64,000 nt of DNA, taken from Bisporella sp. PMI_857 (taxonomy: Eukaryota > Ascomycota > Leotiomycetes > Helotiales > Helotiaceae). The position numbers were made by a program, and so were the translations under genes. The stretch lies in NCBI GenBank assembly GCA_021307315.1, contig JAJSPD010000009.1, positions 248,001 through 312,000 on the forward strand. The letters are read 5' to 3'. A model generated the notes under the pieces. That model did no database searches. It saw nothing but the letters and a program-made list of their open reading frames with translations, and was not told the DNA's origin. This document shows, piece after piece, positions 56,784 to 64,000 of the stretch. How positions within the stretch are numbered: the stretch's first letter is position 1; every line of letters begins with the position of its first letter.

Positions 56784-57931
56784 ATGGTGAAATTCGACTT
56801 CTCCCCTGAGAAGGATGTCCCAAGTCTTGCCGGGAAGGTCATTTTCATCACTGGAGGTGAATGACTTGTTCTTGTTCTTGCATGCAACACGGCTGACATC
56901 TCTCTTACTCTAGGTACTGCCGGGTTGGGAGCTGAGACTGTCTTGCAACTTGCATAGCACGATGCGGCTCACATCTACTTCACTGGACGCAATGCAAAGG
57001 CCGTCGTAGCTGTTGAACAGAAGATACCTCACCAATCTTCACACCAACAACAGGAGCTCACTTGCAACCTAGGTCAAAGACGCTGCGCCATATATAAATC
57101 TCAATTTTTGAGCTGTGACCTCGTGTCCTCTCACACGTCAAGGCTGCAGCTGACGAGTTCCTGGCAATCAGTAAAGAAAGACGTCTCGACCTCCTCATCC
57201 GCAACGCTGGTGTCATGGCTGTGCCACCAGGACTGACCAAGGATGGCTATGAGATCCAACTCGGGACCAATCATCTCGGCCATGCCTTCAAGAAGCTCCT
57301 TTCCAGTCTACTAAGGACTACTGGGAGCTCGAATCGTCAACCTTACCTCCCTCGGTTTCGTCCTCCATCCAAAAAACGGCATTCTCTTCCAGGACTTGAA
57401 AACCACACTGGATACGGGCTTCAAGGGCTCATGGACTCGCTATGGTCAGAGCAAGCTTACCAATATCGTAAGCAGCCTTGCGGCCACCATTTCATATGCT
57501 TCTTTCCAGTACACAACGGGTCAATGTTAGCATCTCTCAAGCGCAGATTACGGTGTGCATCTGGCCTCTGGATACAGACTCAGGCTATCAAGTTTTCATA
57601 CAAGATCAATGCTAAAGTTATTATGTCGAAGATCTACACTCGATCGCTCGCTCGCTGATATCCCACCATCATCTCCGTTGCTGCTCATCCCGGCATCACA
57701 AACACCGACCTCGTTGGTAATCTTCCACTTGAACATCGGCTTTTCATCAACGCAGGTGCCATATTGGCCGGTGGCTACCTCACGCCAACACAAGGAGCAT
57801 ACAATGAGATCTGGGCTGCTATGGCCGATGCAGCTGTGGTGGGGAGTGGAGAGATGTGTGATCCTGTTGGAGTTCTGACCAAGCAGCTCAATAAGGATGC
57901 TAAGAGCGATGAATTGGCTGATAAGCTTTGA
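56784..57931 (+). pseudogene. Short-chain dehydrogenase/reductase (SDR), broken
   Basis: NAD(P)-dependent Rossmann-fold reductase, now disabled. The start MVKFDFSPEKDVPSLAGKV and a 57-bp intron (56857-56913) rebuild the cofactor motif ITGGTAGLG. A TAG at 56955-56957 follows, where relatives have Lys or Gln (LQLA-stop-HDAAHIYFTGRN). Similarity then moves among frames: LLIRNAGVMAVPPGLTKDGY (NAG motif), IVNLTSLGF, and RYGQSKLTNIV with the catalytic Tyr and Lys. The last part, IISVAAHPGITNTDLVGNL to the stop at 57931, is in yet another frame. At least one stop and several indels. The lesions are mixed, not the uniform C-to-T pattern of repeat-induced mutation. Confidence 0.85.
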
Positions 57932-58980
57932 GCTTAAACCAAAGAGCAACTTCAGGGCTTCTGAGTCCATGCTAGGAATACAGGGTGTGTGGATAAAGGA
58001 CATTTACTCTGTTCTATTTCAATTCCGCCAGTGGGATTCCATATTGAGAACCATTTGTCTTTAGGCATGCTTAGGAATTCTCATACATTATCCATGAACC
58101 TACGGACTATGAGTATTTTCCCTTAAGCAATATAAATGTACCCGCGCGAGTGTATACCACGGAGCATGGTATATTCGCCGCCGGCTAGAGGGTAAAAAGG
58201 CTGTCTATCAGCCAGTTAGAATCTGGGCCTATAGTAGGATGGGCTTATAAGTAGATTTTTGGCTACAGCCACGTGATCCTGGTTCAAATTCTCTTTATAA
58301 CGTTCATCCTCTGTACATATACACTGTAACGTTAACCCTAATTTAGTAAAAAAGTCTGAACCCAATCCTGAACCTAGGTTTATATTAGAGGGAGTTTTAT
58401 ACCCAGGTACGGGCCTATATACCTGCCACACGAGCATTCTGTAGAGCCATACAATTAGGAGATCAAACAAGGAGAGATAAGCTATCTACGCGTGCTTCTC
58501 AGGTGACAACCGTGACATCAAGACACCGCAATACTGTCTTTAGCCTGGCGCCTTCTGGACATGGAAGCTTGGCAGTTGCATAGTTATTGACGTTTCCCAA
58601 TAACAGCAACACACAGTCATGTATTTGTGACACCGTTCCTGGGTTCTAACACTATTTGCTCGGGACAAACACTCCACTGGAGCCTTGCAAGGCACCCATG
58701 GCCTGTTATCTCATAGTGGACAAACTCCAAGGTGTAAATTTTCTTTCAACATATTGATTCTGTTGGGTTACTCTACGGTACACCATAAATGAATCACTCT
58801 GTGCCTATGGCGACTCCATCTACAGCTACCACAATTCCACCGAAATATGGGTTTTCGATTGATGAAAGACCTTCAAATTGTTATTGTAACCTCATTGCGT
58901 AAACCCCCGATACCGAGTATGTATCTTCTAGAGCGCAAACTACACAAGTTTCGCGCTGAGGAATATCTAACCTCCAGTTC
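57932..58980. other. Intergenic with a related repeat copy
   Basis: Holds the divergent repeat copy at about 58,425-58,560. A plus-strand frame from an ATG at 58789 is open for about 37 codons and is not recognised. Confidence 0.4.
58425..58515 (+). repeat. Diverged copy of the inverted-repeat element's right part
   Basis: Resembles 56,525-56,620: GAGATCA-x-A-x-x-AGGAGAGA-x-AAGCTATCTA with CGAGCA before it and ATCAAGAC-like sequence after it. The copy is incomplete and much changed, and its left end was not found. Confidence 0.45.
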
Positions 58981-59409
58981 AAATTTGCTGGTGTGTTATG
59001 CCTCTCGCCAACTTCCCGCGGAACCGTGACGCTCACCTCAACAGACCCTCGAGATAACCCGGTCGTCAACCCACGCTATTTCACGACCGGGCATGACCGT
59101 GCTGTTATCCGGGCAGGTATACGCACCGCGCTCAAGGCAATGGGGTCTGAGCCACTAAAGCCATATCTCATGGGCGAGACACCGCCATCAGGAATGCCAG
59201 TGGTCAGCTCAAACAGCTCCGATGAGGAGCTAGACGCGCGAGTGAATGCAATCAGCTGGAGTTGGCTTCATGCAGGGCGAAATGCTGTACATATATTGAC
59301 GAGTCTGCCGTTATCAAGCTTCAACAAAGACTTGTCCACCGTTAATAGTTTTGGGCCTGTAGGGAAGCAGAACCCTTTGCGCAAAAGTATGTTTGGCATG
59401 CTGCACTAA
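58960..59409 (+). pseudogene. C-terminal fragment of a GMC oxidoreductase
   Basis: Remains of the last exon of an FAD-dependent glucose-methanol-choline oxidoreductase (aryl-alcohol or choline dehydrogenase type). A good acceptor (ATCTAACCTCCAG at about 58,970) opens a frame reading LSPTSRGTVTLTSTDPRDNP, VVNPRYFTTGHDRAVIRAGI and ISWSWLHAG. These are the substrate-domain hallmarks, including the catalytic-His region. After the HAG the expected GT-x-x-MG motif is replaced by unrelated text, so a shift or deletion follows. The FAD-binding N-terminal two thirds are absent upstream. Not functional. Confidence 0.75.
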
Positions 59410-59634
59410 AATTGCTTTCTTAAATAACTTTTGAACAACTCGTGCTCGATCACACTTACACTCACTAGAGCCGTAATATTTCCCGATCCACTCCGGCTAT
59501 CAAATCATTATAAATCAAGAAAATACCCTGGCGTCACAATACACATAGCACATAATCCAAGACCTTCAAGTTATTATCCAACCCCCCCATAAAAATCGCT
59601 AATTGCGCCCAAGATCCCAACCACAATTAATATA

Positions 59635-60562
59635 TTAAGTAAACCACCTCGTGAACCATGAGATGGCCTGATCCTCAGCCCTCTGTCCATTTTCCATCTG
59701 CTTCGGATCATCCGTGGCTGTTCTTTGCGCAAACCCGTGCTTTGCGCCAGGTATAATCACAACCTCATGATCACCCTTCTTCTTGACCGTCAAGATCCCA
59801 TTCATCTGCTGAATGAGGGGGCTCTTCATCGCCATATCCGTGTCGCCGATTGTGACACTTAGCGGTAATGTCACGGCTTCGATATCCGTCGGCACTGTGA
59901 CCCCTGAAGGATGAGCCGTGAATCCGCAGTCAATGAGCGGTTGTGGACCCGTTGTGGTTTGTGAGGAGTGTCGCTCGACGCGGGTTGTAGGGACATCGGC
60001 CGCGAGATAAATCGTGAATTTTCCGCCCCAACAGAACCCTGCTGCGCCGACTTTCAAATTGGACGTAGGAAATGGGGGTGCAGATGTGCGCACAACCTTG
60101 AAGAAATTGTAGATTCGTGGCGCAGCGACCGACGGGCGGTTCCTGATCAAGAAAGGAACGACAAGGCTTAGGATGCGAATGACTCGGAAGGGCTTGTAGA
60201 AGATGGTATCAAACCAGCTCCTTGGCCCCATAATACCGTCCATCAATGTCATAACGATGGTTGGCATAGAGTGACCTGCACTCAGTTAGATGGGCCGTCG
60301 CGAGGGAGGAATGGATAGACGCACCACCCATAAAATCTGGGACATAGACGAGGAAGTTTCCACGCTTGGCATAGTGGTCTGCGAGAATCCTGTTGTTGAC
60401 AAAATCCCATCCGAATGCGTCGGGGATATACACGATAAGTCCTATCGGTGTAACCCCGTCTGCAGGCCTTGTGACGTAGACTGGCAGACCGTGAATCGTT
60501 TCCTCGGTACCTTGGGGATTACCGATATGGGTTGTGCCTCTGAAACAGTCTGGACAGGACAT
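59635..60562 (-). CDS. Dienelactone-hydrolase family protein
   Basis: Alpha/beta-hydrolase of the dienelactone-hydrolase family; such enzymes open lactones or act on small esters in aromatic-compound breakdown. Exons 60562-60325 and 60275-59635; the 49-bp intron (GTGCGT...TGCAG, with TCTAACTGA as branch site) rebuilds DFMGGHSMP. Product 292 residues, slightly longer than bacterial members, usual for fungi. The N-terminus MSCPDCFRG with CxxC is typical of the fungal subgroup. Triad: Cys161 in GFCWGG, Asp224 in GDTD and His259 in GAKHGFA. No signal peptide. Head-to-head with a kinase-fold gene about 500 bp away. Intact; substrate unknown. Confidence 0.9.
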
Positions 60563-61058
60563 TTTAAGGTGTATGGAGACCGATTGGAAGGCTTGACTGG
60601 TTCAATGTAGCGTTGAGGGCTCTTCAGGTTGGGGAGGGGTTTGAGAGGTCGTCGGCGTTATTGGATATCACGGGAATCGGAAATGGCGCGGGCCGATGAG
60701 TGGGGCCGAGATAGCTTCCCCGAACGACTCATCGAAAAATGTAGCCTGTTACCGCTAACCTGAAATCGCTCAAATCATGACCTGTGAGTGGTTCGGCACA
60801 TTGTGAATCGATAGCATCAAGGAGTCACGGTATGGTGTATCTGAGTCAGTTCAGAAGCCAAAAATTTTAAGCAATACTCAGTAATAAAGAGCTCTGCGTG
60901 TCGTAAAAGCGACGGCGCCAGCCTCTCAACTTGAGTCCAAACAAATTTGCTTTTGTTTTTCGAAATTGTTGATAGAGATCAATTAATCGGATCTCACATA
61001 GACTGCGAGGAGAAGGACACCCCAGACCCCATCTAGGCTTCCACCAACCAATCACAAG
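60563..61058. promoter_or_regulatory. Divergent promoter region DLH / APH genes
   Basis: A 496-bp gap between two divergent ATGs, so both promoters should be here. No TATA box picked. Confidence 0.5.
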
Positions 61059-62300
61059 ATGGATATACAAACCCCTGACCAGATCGAATCGAGGGTGCTC
61101 CAATGGCTGGGGGCTACGCAGTTTGCATCCACTTCGCTAGATGCGCTTTCAGGGGGCTCGGCTAACTTTATCTACCGCGCACACCTGTCAAAGCCTCTCG
61201 AAGATGGCACTACGGCTGTCCTTGTGAAACATGGCGAGGGCTATGTGGCTACGCATCCAGACTTCAAGCTCACCACTTACCGATGCGTATGCGCCTTGCG
61301 TCCCTTTTCGCTGTATTAAGATGGCCGCTGACAGGTTGACATAGCTCGTCGAGGAGGAATGTCTCAAGGCCCTGGAGGCATTTAGGGTCGGCGGGCAGTC
61401 AGATGCGACAAACCGCTTCAACTACCTCATAAGAACACCGAAGTGTTTCTTGTTTGACGGCGAGAGCAATACGCAGGTTCAAGAATATCTCCCAAACGGC
61501 ATGGACTTGAAGACGTATGCTCTCAAGAACTACCCATCGCCCACACCCGAGGCGTTGCAGCCACAATGCCACCAGCTCGGGAAGTCGTTGGGTCGATGGC
61601 TGAGGGCATTCCACGACTGGACTCCCCAGCAAGCCAATCTGGCGGAAGAGGTATCGAAGAACAAAGAGATGCAAGCCGTCAAGCACATGATCAATTTCGA
61701 GTGGCTGTTTCGACGCATTGAGCGGTTTCCATCCATCTTGGCCGAGGCGAAAGATGTCTTTGAGCAGGTGAAAAACATGGCTGCTAAAGAGCTGGAAGAT
61801 GAGACAAAGCTGAGAGCCATCCACGGTGACTTCTGGTCAGGAAAGTGGGTTTGATTGTCTAATTCCTTACATTTATAGAACATTAATGAGTCCTCAGCAT
61901 CCTCCTCCCGAATGCTTCGATTAAGGAAGACACCGAAATTCCAGTGTTCGTCATTGACTGGGAAATGTCCCACCAGGGCGTACCCAACCTGGATGTAGGT
62001 CAAATGATCGCAGAGCTGTATGAGATATGGCTCTACAAGAAAATAACCGCCGGGCTGTGGATGGTTCAAGGTTTCACCGAAGGCTACGGGAAGGTGGGCG
62101 AAGACTTCGCGCTACGGACTGCTATTCAGTTAGGTTGCCATCTCGTCAATTTTGGGACGTCCGCACCTGGCTGGGGAACTCCTGAGCAAGTTGAAGGTGT
62201 AGCGCGGACGGGAAGGGATATTATCATCAATGGCTGGCAGAAGAACCGTTCATGGTTTGAGAGTGGAGAGCTCGCTTGTCTATTCAGTCAAATAGAATAA
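61059..62300 (+). CDS. Aminoglycoside-phosphotransferase (APH) family kinase
   Basis: Small-molecule kinase of the protein-kinase-like fold that phosphorylates hydroxyls of sugars, choline-like or other metabolites; the name does not imply drug resistance. Exons 61059-61286, 61345-61844 and 61898-62300; introns of 58 and 53 bp rebuild TTYRCLVEEECLKAL and HGDFWSGNILLPNAS. Product 376 residues. Motifs: GGSANFIYRA (nucleotide loop), Lys in VLVKHGEG, the catalytic HGDFWSGN (H236, D238, N243) and the metal Asp in VIDWEMSHQG. It resembles fungal APH proteins of the methylthioribose-kinase-like group, but the substrate cannot be assigned. Divergent from the dienelactone-hydrolase gene. Intact. Confidence 0.87.
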
Positions 62301-64000
62301 GTAAATTTAGAGTAATTCTGTCTCTCTCAAAAGTTCCATCTCTCTGGCGTGTGAAGGGGTATGTGTGGAAGCAATACAACCCGAAAGTCGGAGAGTGGTG
62401 TAATTACTGTCTAGATTGGGAACCTGTATCCTTACCGCTATTTTTGAGAATGTTGAAAACACCCAGCCTATCAATGACTTCCTGAAGGCTGCCTAGAAGT
62501 ATCAGGTGGGACCGACAAGATAATTTACCTGGCGCTGTAAAAGTGCACACAATGTTGAGACCTAACCTTAACCAGTAAGCTCGCATACAAACTATTAATC
62601 TGAAGCCCCGAAGTTTTCTAGACACCTCAAGACAACCCCATTTGCATATCATCCACGATTTTCAGCGATGCACGGCATTATGACATTAAGCGATTACTTC
62701 GGGCTTTCCTCAACGCCTGACTGCTGCCCTGGAAGCAAGCCACGAATGGATCCGTCTCCCATTAAGAATACCACTTCCACATGCATACGGCGAAGCACAA
62801 AAGGAACAGCACACTCAGCATGTAACCGTTGTGGCGGGGATGGTGTTTGTTGTGATTGGTTGAGAAGATTGGAGGTAGTTGTGGTTGGGTTTGGTTGGCG
62901 ATGGTGGATGCCAGTTCTCGTCTTGTCCTCCGTGATGTCCGTAGCTTGATCATTTATCTGCGTCGCACGGCATTATCAGGCTCGTTTCCAAGTAGGCCAG
63001 TTAATAGGAAGATAATGAAAACATCTGCTCGACTGTTCTTGTGGCTAACGATCAAATGGTAGCCACGTTGTGTTGTGTCATTCTACAGCTATGCAGAGCT
63101 AGTATCTTAACCCAATGGACTCACGTCGGTTTTAGTGGTGCCAACATTCACCGGGCGGAGGTACTTTTCTTTTTCCACAGCATATAGGAAGCGGCGCCGT
63201 GTTGGTTACACAAGCTAACGGCAACATCCTCCTGCTGTTTAACCGACTAGCCAGCACATTCAGCATCCACCCCAAGCGATTGACACCGCAATTTTGCGTT
63301 GAAAAATACGCCGTTGGTGCGTATCTAGGACCCTGAATACTCTGCATGAATCTCTCAAAGTCCTAGATCTAAATCCAAATACACGCCACGAAATTAGGGA
63401 TGGGAGTCGGCATGCGGAAATGATGGCAGTCTCTACAAGCCAGAATTATGGATAACACTCCACTCTGACATGGGAATTTCCAAGTAGTTTGTTTCGAATC
63501 ATTTAGTGATGTCACACAGCAGGCGATTAGGTATGTTTCTTGATATGTTAACTGTCATCGAGTAAAGGTGGTGATGCACTCTCTGAACGATTTTGAAGTT
63601 TCCTTGTTAATGCGACAAGTCCGCAAGCCCATTGAGGCTTTAATCACTTGACATTTCCGTGGCCATTCTTCTCACAGAAGCCCATGGCGTTCGTCAAATC
63701 GTTGGGGAGCATCAATAAGTGTGATTACCGTACTGGAGCCCATATATCTCTCATGATTGTAAAATAATCTGAACGCATTTTCCCGACCAATCCTCTGCTG
63801 AGAGAGCTTATCAAGCTGAGTAATGAGAAGGCATCAACTGTTCCAACTCCACAGGACTGTCTCTGGGCCAGATTGAGAACCATTGCCTATCAACCGAGAT
63901 GCGCCGGCTGGGGTAGGGATCTGGAATTAATGAATCAAAGCTAGCTTCTGTTTCACCAAAGGTAGATCTGATCCACGATCGGTAACTAGGATCAAGAGCA
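62301..64000. other. Right edge, no gene recognised
   Basis: Short frames only. The plus-strand text around 63,200-63,330 (GAVLVTQANGNILLLFNRLA) is open and slightly protein-like but unrecognised. A gene may begin beyond the window. Confidence 0.4.

Noticed and set aside
1..64000. CRISPR array, prophage, operon or other bacterial-type system
   Set aside because: Introns, gene families and spacing are fungal; no regularly spaced direct repeats were seen.

Overview
The window looks like nuclear DNA of a filamentous ascomycete (Pezizomycotina). The evidence is short GT-AG introns, many of about 45-65 bp with CTAAC/CTAAT-like branch sites, fungal versions of xanthine dehydrogenase, COQ2 and ribosomal protein L5, widely spaced genes on both strands, and AT-rich gene-poor stretches holding decayed genes. 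A leotiomycete is possible but is only an impression. No CRISPR array, operon, convincing tRNA or viral gene was seen.

Layout. 0.7-7.6 kb: divergent pair of COQ2 (ubiquinone synthesis, -) and a 1522-residue JmjC protein with a 4CXXC zinc finger and five AT-hooks (+). 7.6-14.8 kb: a cluster of broken genes (2-oxoglutarate oxygenase, SRPK-like kinase with a stop inside its DFG-equivalent motif, C-terminal piece of an NLR-like TPR protein, first exon of another kinase-like gene), plus one small apparently intact two-exon gene at 10.55-10.86 kb. 15.2-19.4 kb: intact xanthine dehydrogenase (-) with a perfect TCGG-N6-CCGA purine-regulator site and GATA sites upstream. 21.3-21.8 kb: small secreted beta/gamma-crystallin-like protein. 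25.3-27.0 kb: secreted type-B carboxylesterase. 27-38.7 kb: gene desert with decayed coding DNA and one candidate tiny secreted protein. 38.7-47.1 kb: conserved-looking genes (single-pass membrane protein, large leucine-rich-repeat protein, ribosomal protein L5). 47.9-53.2 kb: divergent pair of TauD-type dioxygenase (-) and Dal5-like ACS-family transporter (+). 53.7-59.4 kb: second graveyard (HET-type C-terminus, SDR pseudogene, GMC oxidoreductase fragment, inverted-repeat element and a related copy) around one intact VOC/glyoxalase-like gene. 59.6-62.3 kb: divergent dienelactone-hydrolase-like and aminoglycoside-phosphotransferase-like genes.

How genes work together. The clearest functional unit is XDH with its probable purine and nitrogen control sites. 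The TauD/transporter pair could couple uptake of an organic acid or sulfonate to its oxidation, but only the arrangement supports this. No biosynthetic cluster is visible. Splice structures were rebuilt by hand: each join given keeps the reading frame and restores a family motif, but none was tested against RNA.
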